A stretch of DNA of 64,000 bases from Casuarius casuarius (lineage: Eukaryota > Chordata > Aves > Casuariiformes > Casuariidae), in assembly GCA_003342895.1 (NCBI GenBank), contig PTFA01000366.1:62001-126000 (forward strand), written 5' to 3'. A model generated the notes under the pieces. It was not told where the DNA came from and searched no databases. It was given only the letters and a program-made list of their open reading frames with translations. The number at the start of each line of letters is the position of its first letter. Position 1 is the first letter of the stretch. The position numbers were made by a program, and so were the translations under genes. This document shows positions 10,601 through 24,369 of this stretch, one piece after another.

Positions 10601-13600
10601 GCTCATAAATGGTGTCACATCCACACTTGTGTACGCTGTGCAGGATGCCTTCCACCCTATTGTCTCTGTCCTTCCTACTTTGAAAGAACGCCAAAAAATT
10701 AGAGGTCTTGGTGTGACCTTTCCTTCAGTTTTCGTATATTGCAGCGGGCAGTACCTTAGTGGCTTTGGTGCGACAGCAGATTTACCTTCTGAGGTTTTTA
10801 CCTTCTTGAAGCCACATCAAACTGGGTAGAAATGTGTGACAGGGATGATATAATCTATTTCATAAAGCTTTCACAGCTGCTTGGTCACTGCATATGTGAA
10901 GCTCATGGGTCCATTCATGTGGCTGGGGAGACCACCAGCAACAAGGGTAGATGATGCCAAAGGGCATGCCTGGCCCAGTAGACCACACAAATGCTTTGTA
11001 GATGGGCTTCAGGGGCCCCCCAGCACAGACATCTTATCTTGAGACACAGAGGAGCAAAGGGAGCCTTTTCCTAGGCAGTAGGCAGGGCATGAGAAGACGA
11101 CTTGGCTTTCTTTGCCGTATACAGACCCATGTGGCCCAGGTCATCACTGTGTGCTGGGAGAGTTTAAATAGCCACAACAGTATCTGAAAAAAAGAGGTGG
11201 CACTGGGTCACCCACCAGCCTCCCTGTGAAATCAGTCCAAATTTCAGCCTTTGACTCTTGGAGGCTTTCAAGTTACTTGACTGTGCCACCTGCACTCACA
11301 CCGTGATGTGCTTATGTGCATCTCAGTTGCTGAAATTTTAGACTGCTTTGGAACCTTCCTTTCCAAAAAAAGGAAGAAAGAGAGACCTTTTTTCTCCAGT
11401 ATGAATCTCATCTTCTTCATATAAATGCTGTATTCCTCCACAGGTCTGAGGATGAGCTAGAGTTGGTGCACAGAAGCAAGGATCTTCTGCCTTTTGTTTC
11501 TGCAGGTCAGAATGAACCATACACATAACAGAAAATATTCCTAATAGGAAAGATCTGAAGTGGAAGAATATAGGGTCTTTTGCCTCTGAGTTGCCAGTTC
11601 AAGTCTATTCCCCAGCAGCAACAGCTGAAAGGATATACTGAGGCCTCAGTCTCTTAATGTTGTGCTTTGCTGCTGACCACAGGGAGAGGGAGAGGCTTCC
11701 CCAGGATCATGAGCAGATTTTACTTGCGGACTGATTTTGCTGCAGGGACCAAGATCCCACCGGGTAAGCCCTTCCCCATCCCAAACTGCTGTATCTTCTC
11801 TAGTGCACCTAACAAAGATGCAGGGGAACACATGGACAATTCTTTCATTTTCTGCAAATACCTCTGCACCTCTCAGAAAGGTGAACACCACTGCAGTCAG
11901 TGCTATCATACCAACTCACTGACCTGTTGAAGGCCAAAGGACCTGATAAAGATAAATGGCAGAAAGGCATAGTTTTTACTTCAATTTCTGTGCTGTGTAT
12001 TTAACCCTTACTAATGTGCACTGACATATCATAGAGGATATACAAGACAGCCTAGCTAGCTCTAGAAAAGGCTTCCCCCCCTCCAAAGAAAAGATTTTCA
12101 ATTGAGATGGAGGCCAAACATAAATATGCACCAAATGATCTGCATGCGTGGTTAAAGTTCGACGACGTTGTGGCTAATGAATAAGAAACAAACAATTCCC
12201 ATTTATTGCCATGCAATTTCTTGTCCTGGTAATACCTGCCTGACTTCTGAGAATTATGATATTTATTAACAGGTTATTGGCATCATTGTTTTGATCTGAG
12301 ATGCTTGTAGCTTGTGAGAAAATTACTATTATAAAAGGCAGAAGAATTGAACCACTACCTTGGTTCAAGTATCCTTCTGCAAGGTTAGGAATCATTTTGT
12401 GCCACTATCACCGCAAGTTTTATGTCAGTGCCTAGTTTTAATGCAGTTAGGATTTCTGCAGAAGCAGCAATGAGACAGCTGGCAGATGTCTGGCAAGTTC
12501 ACATTTGACTTAGACTTTGAATATGGTCAGCTGCTTTCTGAGGAATGCTTACTTTTCCTTGTCAGTGTCCCAGCATTGGACCCGCGGTGCACTAAATGTA
12601 GAGAAAGATGAGGCATCCTCTGCTCTAGAAAGAGTCCCCACATATTCATGGCCTGGGTGAGAGTCTATAAAGCTCTGTCTGAATCATGATGGCTTTTAGA
12701 TTTGGAGGTTCTTTTCAGATTTGACCCAAATTCGAGCTGTAAACTTGAATCTAACCAAGAAGTTTAGCAAGGGCCTTTCACCAGCGTTAGTATAACATAG
12801 CTTCAGTTTGGCAGCCACACTTGCAAAAAGAGCGAACACCTTTCTTCCCAGACGTAAACTTTTTAGTATCCTGTTTATGTGTTATTTTTTTCTAATACAA
12901 TCACAGTCCTAGCTTTTTCCTAGCAGTTTCAAAGCACAGAAACCTAGCAATGCCGAAGTTGATAGAAATGCAAAGGTTCATTCTCCTTTTTTTCTTAAGA
13001 ACTAAAAAAAAAAAAAAAGCAGGAAATAATGTGAGCTGGTGATGCAATGTAAAAAAAGGAAATTAAATGTCAGTGATATGGTCCCACGCTCTAATTTCAA
13101 CATTTGTGTTAGAAGTTGTAAGTCAGAGGAAAATCAGAGTCCAGATTCTATTGGTCTGAAATTGGTCTTGAATTGGTCTTGAAAGGCACATTAATGTTTC
13201 TGAATCTTTCACGCTCTGGGCTAGATCCTTACATGTTTGAATTCTTAAACAATTTTAGAAGATTATCATTACCCTCAGTCATCAAAGAGAAGATGTACTT
13301 AATTTTGTAAAAATCATTTCCATCCTCTGTCCAAGCTGACATTATTCTTACCAAATAGGAAAACACAGTGTGGAGACCACATGTATGTGCTACACACGAG
13401 GTTCTTAATATGGTCATATGAAGAAGATGTGTCTGGGGATCCACCCAGACCTTTGTGTTATACATATGCAGAGCAGGGCCATCATGTAGTTTCTCCAATA
13501 GTCATCCCAAAGAATTTTTAGAAAAGCACGTCTTGTCCGTGGTGTATGGTGGAGTCATGCTTGCAAAGTACAGACATCTGGGTCTCTTTCATGCTGAAAA

Positions 13601-14742
13601 CATTTGAGATATGAGCCTGGGAATGGGGGCAGCTAGGATCTGCCTCAGAGCAAGGATGATTTGACTCCAGATTTCAGATTTTCTGGGAAAACAAATTTGG
13701 AAAGGGAGTCTCCAGGTAAATCTGTTTCTGTTAGATACCTTGTCACCATTGACACATAAAATTGGCAACACAGTGGAGAGAAGAACTCCCAAAAGAAACA
13801 TCAAGTGAGACCAATTTGCTTGTTACACAGTACTTAAAGCAAGGCTTTCTTATCCCCAACCTCCTGTTGGGATCTGGCACTGGGAGTTAAAATTTCATAC
13901 CTGTCTCTATGGGGAAGCTGGTGCCAAAGAAATCCCTCCTCCCAGTGACAGTGAGGAGACTGTGAGGCAGCAAGGAGGAGAAGCTGGAGAGGAGGAGGCT
14001 GCCTAGGATCCCCTTTCTGTGGAAAACTTCTCGTCTCGTTAATCTTCGAGTGGCTTTTGATTTCATTGATGCCCTGGAACATCAGAAGATTAATTAGGAG
14101 TTTCTTTCCTCTTGCCTCTGGTTTATCAAATACTCACTGAAGATGGAAAGTCTTTTTAAATGTGCCCCGCCCCTCAAGTTAAACTCTGAGGGTGAGGTCT
14201 CCTTTTTTCTCCAAAAGCTCTGTTTTTTGGAGGAACTCGCTTCTGTCAGCATCGGAATAAGTGGCCCAGTTTTCCTCAGCAGCTTCTGACAGAGAGCATG
14301 CTCATTACTGTTGTTGAAGCAAATTGTTTTTTTGCATGGGAGGGGAGGGAAGGAAGGAAAGAAACAGGGCCAGTGGGACCTCGGTGCCTGTGTCAGTAGA
14401 AGGCCTGGCCCCATTTCCAGCTGCTGACTGTTTTGCAGCTTTGCTCCAGATCTCCTGACAGAAATCAGGCCCATGGTCACACGGAGGGAGGAACCGGGCG
14501 CCACTGGCAGCAGCAGGAGGAAATGCCTGGGGCAGAGCCACAGAGGATAAAACCAGATCTGCTGCATTCCTGCTGTGCTCTTCCCTGCAGACACCCCCTG
14601 CACACGGAGATGAGCACCACACCATTTTGATGTATCCCTTCAGAGCAGCTCTGCTGCAGGGGGGTACGTACACAGAGGAGCATGCAGAAGGTTTATTGGA
14701 CTGGAGCTTCCTGTGTTGTTTTTTACAAGAGAACACAAAGGT
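7626..14742. other. Intergenic spacer, no gene seen
   Basis: Open frames are all short and unrecognised. Minor low-complexity pieces are a pyrimidine-rich tract at about 8920-8990, a short imperfect duplication (GTGATTTCATAGTG) at about 9965-10000, an A-rich run at about 13003-13018, and a local GGTCTTGAATT repeat at about 13150-13185. I see no RNA gene or clear transposon. Confidence 0.5.
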
Positions 14743-14771
14743 CTTTCTTTCTTTCTTTCTTTCTTTCTTTT
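14743..14771. repeat. (CTTT)n microsatellite
   Basis: About seven copies of CTTT on the + strand. The lysine/glutamate-rich stretch in the minus-strand open frame over it is produced by the repeat and is not a gene. Confidence 0.95.
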
Positions 14772-17700
14772 CTTCTCAGTTGCCCAGGGCAGTGTGAATG
14801 CTTTAAAAGGTCTATTTGCAAACAAATAAAAGAGGAGAAGAGTAAGGGTGCCTGAGCTCTCTCAGACATGCAATTTAATTTGTGTGTGTGCGCCTATTTA
14901 CAGAATGACATTCCCTGAGGGTTACATGCTCTGGCCCTGACTCTGCCAGTCACAGTGGTGTGTACAAGATTTGTACTGCAAGATCAATTACCAAAGTAGC
15001 CAAAATAGAAGATTAAAACTCTGAGGGCACCCACATCTGAGCTATTACACGTCCAGTATAAAAAACGACTCACGATTCCAATATCAGTGAAGCACATGGG
15101 AATATTTCCAGTGTTCAGTGATGTTTGCATCAGTCTTACTCACTAAAGGACAGTTAGTGCACGTTGAAAACAAAGCTGGTGCTTCCAAAAGGAGATTTGG
15201 CCTTAATTTCATTGATTGACTCCTAGCGTTGTGTTTTTATGAATGGAGTAGGAGGCAAAGGCTACTGAACTGCACTCTGAAGTTTTTTCTTGTACCTCTT
15301 CTTTTATCTTGACTGTCTCACGTTATTCTGGCTGCTGTATGGAATGAAAACTAGCTGATGTACATTGCCATGGGCTGAAAGGTGCCAAGCACTCTAACAC
15401 ATGCTCAGGGCTCTCATTGCTGCAGTCCTGATGAGACACAATACAAAACCATCCAAGACCCTATAAAAACAGCTCAATCCCCGTACTCTTTTTACATGAA
15501 TTAAACCCAAAAGCCTACTAAGGTCTTAACATGGTACCTCAAACCTTCAGAAGTAAAACAGTATTTGATGGGATGTGGTCCTCTCCAAAGATGGATAAGA
15601 AAAATCTTATTCTGATGTCTTTGCCTATTTGGTTGTAGAATTAAAAATTAATCAGCCTTGGAGGAGGACATCTCTAGATTATGCATAAGCCCTGAGGTAA
15701 ATTCTGAGATTCTGGCTCACATCCACCCAAGAGTTAGCTTTCCTTATCACCCAGGGTCTGTCTTTCTGGGACCCTCAGGACTGACATGCTAGCAAGAGAG
15801 CTTGAGCTGAATACAAGAGGGCCAGATGCAGGCCTTACACCACTTAGCTGCTGTCACCGAGAAAGAGCCAAGAGCACCAGCCACTGCTCTGTGTTTTGGA
15901 GATCGCTTGTGGAAGGCAGTGCCTTCTCCCGGCTCCTATATCTGTGTGATATTTTCTTAGTGAAAACCATCAGAGAAAGTGGCTGCCTCCCAGGAATCCA
16001 TTTGAAATCACTTGTCATGGTTTTGCTAGAATCACGCAGCGAAAAACCCAAATCCTGCCTTACATGTGTAATATGAAGGAGACAGGAGGAATGCCGAAGG
16101 GGAACAGTACAAAAAATGCTCTTGCAGAATGAAACCCACCTTTCTCCGGTACCTTTGAGTCCCTTTGTATATACACCAGATGCCAAGATAAAATTCTCAG
16201 TGTGCAGTGCACAGAAGGTCATTTCTTGGGAAAGTGTCTTACAAAATGCCATTGTGGGTCATTCTTTGTGCTTCAGAGAATGGAATTAGCAGGTGAATGG
16301 AGAACTTCAGGCTCCAGCTACTACTGACATGGATAGGAATAAGCACCCACTGAATACAGGGATTATGAAAGATCACTGTGAAACATATTTTGGAGAAAGC
16401 ACAACAACTTCCTCCTGCCAATATGAGATGTATCCACTTGTAATTTTTTACAGTCTGCTTCCTCATGCTTTGTAACAACCTTGCTCTTTGCCTAATTTCA
16501 TCTGGCTGTTTTACTTGTTTGGCACAGTTAGATTTGTCAGCTGTGAGAAGCAACCACCTCTTGAAGGTAGGGAACAGTCCTGGTAGAAACTGAGGTAGAA
16601 ATTTTAACAGCAATACAATGCCAGGGCTTTTAGACAAGCCAGCACAAGGAATGCCCAGATAATTCTACATTAATTTCCTGGCAGCTGGCCAGAAATCATC
16701 TTTTATTTTCGATAACAAAACATTATGGGCTTTATTTCCTTTGGATATACAGTGCTCAGCTGTCCTTATCAGCTGGCATGGATCTACTGATTTGGATAGA
16801 ACTGTATCATGCTTCAGAAACTAAGGATTGTTACCTGAAAATGAAAGGATAGTGTGTTTTATAATTCGTATGTTAATATTATGTTTAATTGCTGTTTACT
16901 TTGTTACCACTAGAAAAAAGGGGACAAAGATTGACAAAAATGTTACAAGTGCACAACTGAAAATCCCTTTTTTATGGATATCTGTATCGGAAATGATACG
17001 TCATACCTAGTAGGACCTGACTTTGATGTAACTCACAGCAATGTTAAACAAAAAGAACTGCAATAAATGCCCAGGATGTTATTTCCAGCAAAGCTGAACC
17101 TGTGGATATTTCAGGGTGTTTGGTGTTGGACTCACCTCCTAGTATATGTGAGATTTGTTTTGCAAGAATCAAAACCAGAAGCAATTTGATTTCCACTTTA
17201 TTCCAAGGATCAGTCACTGGAGAGCAGACTGTGACTTTAGGAAGGGAAAATTCCCCCACGGAGTTCTTTATTCACCCCTCTCAAATATACTCTATGCTAG
17301 TAGTTGCTGAATGTCACATGTAGAAATTAGTTTGCATATTCATCTGACCTGGTACCTGCAGACCCTTGTAGTCAATGGGACTGCTTTGTTTGGATGAGAT
17401 GGTGAGATTTTAAATTCTTGCAGTCTGGGGAGGGGGCTTAGTTGTTTGTTTTTTTATCCTTGAGATCTAACTTTGTGGAACATTATAAATAAAGATGACT
17501 CAGCCTCTGTTTTCCATCACTTACCACTGCCAAATTGACTTCAAATTACAGAACATCATGTTGCCCATTTCTTTTGGAGTAAATAGAATAAATGTGTTTG
17601 CTACAATGACAGTAATAAGCCTGGCACTTGTCAGCATTATGTCTGTGGTACGGAAGCTGTGCTAGTCTATCTGTGAACCATGTTTTCAGTACATAGTCTC

Positions 17701-20440
17701 ACAGGCAAAGAAGATCTGCAGGATCTGTTTGAATAAGGTACATTTGGACAGACTGTTCCACTAGAGTTAACTGCAGCGCTTCCAAACCAATGGCTTCTCC
17801 TAAGGCAATTTTCTTGATCTGCTTCTGGCTGAGAGCTGAACTCTATTTGCACCCCAAGAGAGATAGGATCACGGTGGGTTATTGCTAAAGTTAACTAGTG
17901 AGACAGAGTCAGAAAGCTTCTTTAGACACTGCTAGTGTTGTGCTTGCTAAGGACAGAGGATCGTTTCAGTTCTGTGGTGCTGCCAGCACTGGTTTCCTTC
18001 AATACAGGCAAATCCATACAAACATTTAGACCACTTTTTACCCAAGAGGAATTATTGGTGGAGAAAAGACAAAAGTCTTGGAGCAAATCCCTCTGAGCTT
18101 TGTGGAATTTCAGATTTTGCTCCTGAATTCAAATGCTGCATTTTGCTGTATATTTGCCTTTTGCTGACCTGAAGCCCCAGAACTGGCCTTGCCTGGACTG
18201 AGTGCTCAGGGTGTTAATAGGGTTTGCTCTGGGGCTGGAGAAGCCACCTGTGAGCAAGACCCACCCTATGCCGAGGGCCAGCCCAGATGGGGACAGCTTC
18301 CACAGCCAGTGGCATGAGCAGTAACTCTGGCTGTGGCCCTCTGCCTGGCTTAGCTGCTTTGGCAGCACCGGGACTGCCGTGTCCCTACTGCCTGTGGGAT
18401 GATCCAAAACATGGTGCATCACCCACCCTTGCTCACACTACTGAGTGGTCCAGGCAACCAGCGTTGCTGTCTGGGGAAAAAAGCTCACTACAGCTAGCTA
18501 AAGTCCCTGTTCTGCCTCGTCTCCAGGACTGGGCAACACTCAGGGCCCTCTCAGTGTAGTACAGGTTGAAGGACAGTAAGGAAAGGCATTTACCCCTTCA
18601 CCTTCCTCTTCTGCTGCTTTAAATACTGCACAGAAGTCCCAAGCTCTTGCTTTGCCTGACTGGCAGCAAAAGAGCAGTAGCAATGTGGAAGTCCTGCATT
18701 TTTCAAGTCCCCATATCTCCCAAGAAATCCAAGATTTCCCAGGAAATGGAACTCCCTCCAGCTGATCCCTCCACTTACCTATTGCTTATTGTATGGTAAC
18801 AGATCTCCGCTGCCTGATTAAACAGTTGCTGAGCAACAGATGAACATGGTGTGGCACAGCACCCATCCATGGGGAGCCACTTAGATCAAAAGGTGCCTCA
18901 GAGGGCCTGGGTTTTCCACCCTGAGCCCTCTGCCTGTCGCAGCCGCCTTGCAAAGTCTCCACCAGCAGTGACCCTGCTTGCAGCATCATGGAGCTCCATG
19001 CCCCGAGTGGGGGGCTGCCAAATTCATGGGAGAAAACATACTGGAGGCTGGGGCAATTCCCAAGCATCACTCAAAAGATGAGCAGAAAACATGTTTCTTT
19101 TCACTCTCTACATCATCTGTTCAAAAAATTGTGAGAAGGGCACCTTTGCTTTCCTCAACCGAAATGGGGAAATCACAGGTAACATCACTCATTGTGCAAA
19201 AATGAAAAAAAATAGTCAGTGCTGCAAAATAACCACCATCCTGCTAAAACACTTGGGGCTTCTGTCTTCCAGATGGACGCTGATCCCTTCCTGATGGAGC
19301 AGGGAAACACTTCTCCTCATATATGGGAGATGGGATAACAGAGCCAGTGGATATTTTTTCACTTAATTGCTCTCTCTGAGCTATTTATGAGTTCATCCCA
19401 TACTCAGTCAGAGGAGGGATTAAAGGCAAAAATCTTGGGGCTAAATTTGCAAATCCAGCCTCTGGTACCCACTTCCTTGCAAGGACCCACGTTAAGGCAG
19501 GCGACCAGGTGGGGGGTCCCTCCTCCACCCGAGGTGACCTGACCCCAAGCCTCTTCAGAGCTTCCTTCCTGCTGTAGGTGTAACACAGTGCAGCCACTTC
19601 CCGGGTCAGACAGATGAGGGTTAAGGAGTCTATCTGTTCTCCCTGGAGGACCGATTTTATGTAACATGCCCTCTCTCGGGTGTTATAGCATCCTGTGTCC
19701 TGAGTTATCCCTCTTAAGCTGATGGGCAGAAGAGGCAGTGCGTATTTTTTGGAAATGCTCGTGCTCTCCCTATCCCTCTTCCCCCTTACCCAAATGTTAA
19801 AATCCTGTTTACTTCCTCTGCTTAAGCATGAGAACAATTTCAAGTCGAGCCACCCAAAGGGATTTGGTTCAAGATATTTCCAGTCTGGGCATCACTTTAA
19901 GAGCTCTGCTGAAAGCCATCACTTTACTTTGAGGCAGGGCTGGAAAAGTATCCATTAGTGCCACTCTTGGCTGAACTGATGGTTGTTTTACTATTTCATA
20001 GTATTGGTTGTCTTTATTATAGGTTGTTTTTTAACCTCGGAGATCCGGAACTCCACTTTGCTTTCATCCTAAGCAGAAGGAGCGGCGTCCGGCTAATGCG
20101 CAGTGACTGATAGGCTTTCCCTCCCCGTGAACTCCGGGCAGCAACGGGGAACTTTTTTACAGTCACGGTGAAGACAGTAAGGAGGGCAAAGACGGGAATG
20201 GGCCGGTCGCATTTAGTTTGGGCTGAGCCGCACAGCTCACATCGCGAAAGCACAAGCAAAGGGCTTGGTGGCAAAGCGTGTCCTGTTTCTTCTGGTAAAA
20301 CCTATTCAGACTGTATTTGATACTGAAAGGATGTTACAGGAGACTGATGTCTTGTGGAGGTTCATCAAATATCCATTAGCAACACTGTGACTAATGTCTC
20401 CCCTTCTCATTCAGCAACTGGCCCTTACTGAGAAGGAAAA
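14772..20440. other. Intergenic spacer, no gene seen
   Basis: Ordinary non-coding DNA. Open frames are at most about 150 codons, without family motifs or convincing splice structure. No clear repeats were noticed. Confidence 0.5.
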
Positions 20441-20504
20441 GGGGCTAAATTTTAGATCTCTCCAGGGGCTAAATTTTAACTCTCTCCAGGAGCTTAATAT
20501 TAGG
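20441..20504. repeat. Small 24-bp tandem duplication
   Basis: The 24-base unit starting GGGGCTAAATTTTA occurs at 20441-20464 and again at 20465-20488 with very few differences. A decayed partial third copy (GGAGCTTAATATTAGG) follows. It is probably a local replication-slippage product. Confidence 0.85.
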
Positions 20505-23500
20505 ATCAACAAAGCAGCTGAGAAGCTGGAGCATTTCCATTAGCCTCCACATGTTCTTTTTTTTGCATTTACATCAAAGTAGCAGAGATGTGTCTTGGAC
20601 CCTTGCAGGCTGCCTTTCCTCCTGCTCCCCAGTCCATTCCTCTTGTGTTTTCCATGTGCAGTTCACATTTCCTCACATTGTGCTGGGAGAGGCTGTGGGG
20701 AGACTTCGCATATGTGACAGAAAGAAGATTATTCTGAAACATTTTTGTTGAATTTGGAGTCAGCAACCTTCACATTCACTCAGAAATGAGCACCTGTGTG
20801 AGGGAAAAGGGATGTTAAAAGTTGATGTAGCTATTCAGCTAAAGATGACTGTCAAGCACACACTAAATAAACAAAATACTGGATCTAGAAAGAAATGAAC
20901 AGTATTTAACTGGGAAAACACAAGCTCTCCCACATCCTTTGAATACTCACACACACAAATCCGTAAGGCCTGCCAGTGCTGACACAGTTCTGGTAAATGC
21001 CACAGCCGTTGCTTTCCTTCATACAAGCCTTGGTGAAACATTATCCTCTGCAGAGCAATATACTGCAGACCACCCCGAAATTTATCCTATGTCTTGAATA
21101 TAAAGACTCCACTGGTAGCAATGGCATGCTTGTTGCCATGGTGACTAGCGCACTACAAAGGGGGGGAAATGGAAGCAAACTACAAAGTAGGGAAAATGCA
21201 AATGAAATGCATTGTGAAAAAAAGCACGTATAGTGTATGGGGGTTTTGTTAACATTTGCTTAGGAAAATCTGTGTAGCTCATTCACAGATGTTCTGGATA
21301 GACACGAAGCCACGGCAAAAACACCGGGACGACAGCACTCCCCGGCTTTCCGTGGGAGGCAGATGCACCTCCTGGGTGCTTGCTAACCAGCACGTGGAGG
21401 ATGGCAAGCGGGGGTGGCTTCACGGATGCCCAGACAGATGGGTCAGCTCATCTCACCCAGGGAGAGCTTGGGCCGACGTCAGTACCAGTACCCAGAGTGG
21501 ATCCCAGTACCCAGTTTAGCTTTCCACAGCACCGTAGAGGCGCTGAGAGATTAACGCTCACAACATGCAGCAAGAGGTAAACGAGCTTTGAAATGGGCAT
21601 GTTCAGAATGAAAATCTGAAGTAGCTTCACTAAAGACATGAGGCAGCTGGGTCAGCGAAGGGCCAAGAGGCACCATGGCTGCAACTACAGACAGCCCAGT
21701 CTTCCCATCTCCCATTTACCATTTCTAGAAGCTGTAGGTAGGCTCCCAGCAAGGCCAGGGTTTTCCAGCTGCGTGCAGGTAAAGCTTTGTTGCTCCTGGG
21801 GGAATACAGAGTAAGAGAAGGGTTGAATAACAGGGCTGAAAGAAACATAATGCTCCACTGCAGGTTTTGAGGTGAGGGAAAAATCCTGATATTAGTGTAT
21901 TCTACTCCATTTTAGACCCTTGGAGTAAAGTAACACAAGTAACAAGTAGGCCATGAGTGGGCTGCAGAGACCTACACGGTCTGATTTAACTCTCACAAAC
22001 ACCAGTCAGAGACCCCCAGGTACCATGCTCTCTTTGGTCCTATACGACAACTACAGACAGCCAGTAAACGACCAGGCCAGATAGCAAAACCCCTATCAGG
22101 GCCTTTAAGCGCCATGTATGGCCACACCATGACCCCTCTACCACTTTTCCACACTGCTGACCAAGAATTTGTCTACACCAATGTCTACACCAATGGCTTG
22201 TTGGCAACTTGCTGTATTTGCAGGTTCAATTCTGCTTTTACCAGGCAGTAGCATAATCCTAGAGTAACTCCCCGGTGCTAAAGAAGGTGCCATGCTACAA
22301 AATTTTCTGGGCTCCTGGGCTTTGCAAAATCCCACATGACAGAGTCTGATCTTACTCCACTTTTATACCAGCTCAGCCTCTTTGTTATCAATGCAATAGC
22401 ATTCCTTCTTTATCACTAGGCGAGATTAGAAGGAGGCCTTGTGCAAATTCACAGGAATAGTGCGCAGCACGTACCCAATTAACACATAACCAGGATATTC
22501 CCAACAGTTTTCAAGGGCTTGACACTCAGCAAAAATGCACAATATTTTGCTCCTTTAAGTAATTCACTATCAACGGAATTGAGAGATAGTCAAAGCACGT
22601 GATTTTATCAGATGACTCAAAAGTGGGAGTGTTTATCCCTTCAAAGCACCTTTGCATCATCTTGACTCAGCAAAACAAGTTCAGTTTAACATTTTCTTCC
22701 AATTTAACAAGTTTTTGGGGATATTTGTTTTAATGAGAACTCCATGTTTCAAATCCTGAAGCTCGTATTCCAGAAAGCTCCCACTGCAAGAGAGGCGCTT
22801 TGTCCAGGTAGTGAAAATTGAATCCAAAATCGGCAACGGGATTTTATGCAGGGAGAGGAGGTGCTGCCTGGCACAAGTTTTTCAGGCGCACGGCCTCCTT
22901 GTACCAGCGACGCGTGCTTTGTGTGTAGGTGTGCATCTGTGCATATCTGTGTACGTACACACAAGGTTAATCCAGTGCGGGGGGGATGTGACACAAAGAC
23001 AGCTGTACTGCAGCCAGAGTAAGATCCTGGAGAGAAATATAAGCATCTGACTAACGAAAAGAGGAAAGAACAAGTCTCGTGTGAAGAGTCGTGTCTGAGT
23101 TTAGTTTTGAGCCCTTGGTGACCTGCTCCACCCTCCACTAAGTAAGAAGTAACTTCTGGCATATGTAATGCTGCCCCTGCTGTAATTACATGTGCAGCTG
23201 TTTTATAATGCTAGAGACCTTTTACTTTATGAGTTTTTTTAACAGTCACAGCTGCCCATCATTTAGCTACAGAAAGCATTTCTAATCAGCAGTGAGATAT
23301 TTCTACTTCCTTTACTTTATAGTTACCTAGATCACACTGCTCATTACTTGCCTCATCTCTTCTCCTGCTGTGAAAGTTATAAATCATTCAAACATTTTTT
23401 ATGTCATGCTCCACCCAGCACATAGGCCCGGGACAGTAAAATTAGATGTGATGGTAGAAGAGGAGCTTGCGTCAATCACAGGAAAGTACAGAGGTGGAGG

Positions 23501-24248
23501 GAAAAGGGGATGATCTTTCTCTCCCTCGTTCTGGTTTAGATTGCTTTGACTTCACTGAAATCTCTCTTGAGTCAGAGGCCAAGAAGTCAACCTCATGCAT
23601 CTGGGTGCTTAAAGAATCTGCTTTGCTTTTTTGTTGTGTGACCCTTCCCTCTTTTGTGTATTTAAAGGTTAGGTTGACAGATGCCTGTGCAGAAGAATAC
23701 CAGGGTCAGTTTTCCCTTCACAGTCCCTGCTGGGCTTTTAAAGGTGGGGACTTACTACAGCCAAAGGCAGAGCAGGATCTTGTTTTTTTTCTGACGGCTT
23801 TACAGTAAAAAGTCATACGCACATCCACAGCATATTCCATAACCGCTCCTCTTACTTCAGCTCCTGGAAGCACTCTGCCAGGGCTCTCAAATTGCAGGAT
23901 ACAGTCTGTGCTCGTCTGTTGGGAGCTGTTATTGGAGACAGATGTGCTCAGGATCTGGCAGACAAAAGTCCCGGTTTCTTGGATGGGCCTTTCCAGAATT
24001 CCTGTAACCACAAAAGGGGTGGAGGCCCAGGGCCTTCAGGATTTTGGCATCAGCCTGTCTAGGTCGCACGCAGTTATTCACACAACAGCAAGATGTACTC
24101 TGGATAACCCCAGTCAGACCTCAGGTGCGGGGCTACTAGTTCTCAAAATTTGGGGTGTTAATTAATAACGATATACAGGCATGTGAACAGATTAATAGTT
24201 CAGAAAGGTTGGGCCCCTTAAGCTTTTTCCACCCGTTTGACTGTTTAA
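20505..24248. other. Intergenic spacer, no gene seen
   Basis: Nothing recognisable. A short tandem piece (GTCTACACCAAT twice) lies at about 22171-22194. Open frames are short and unsupported. Confidence 0.5.
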
Positions 24249-24323
24249 ATGTATGCACGTGTGCATATGTATACACACACACATATGTATACGTGTATAT
24301 GTATGTATACATGTGTATATGTA
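24249..24323. repeat. 75-bp alternating purine/pyrimidine tract (TG/TA-rich)
   Basis: Every base from 24249 to 24323 alternates purine and pyrimidine, mixing TG/CA and TA steps, with an 11-base direct repeat CATATGTATAC at 24264-24274 and 24282-24292. Such tracts can adopt left-handed Z-DNA under negative supercoiling, and the repeats could also support cruciforms. A TA-rich tail continues to about 24344. The tyrosine/isoleucine/histidine-rich open frames over it come from the repeat. Confidence 0.9.
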
Positions 24324-24369
24324 AAGATGAATGTATATATATGTAAAAGGGGAGTTGCATTTACTCCCT

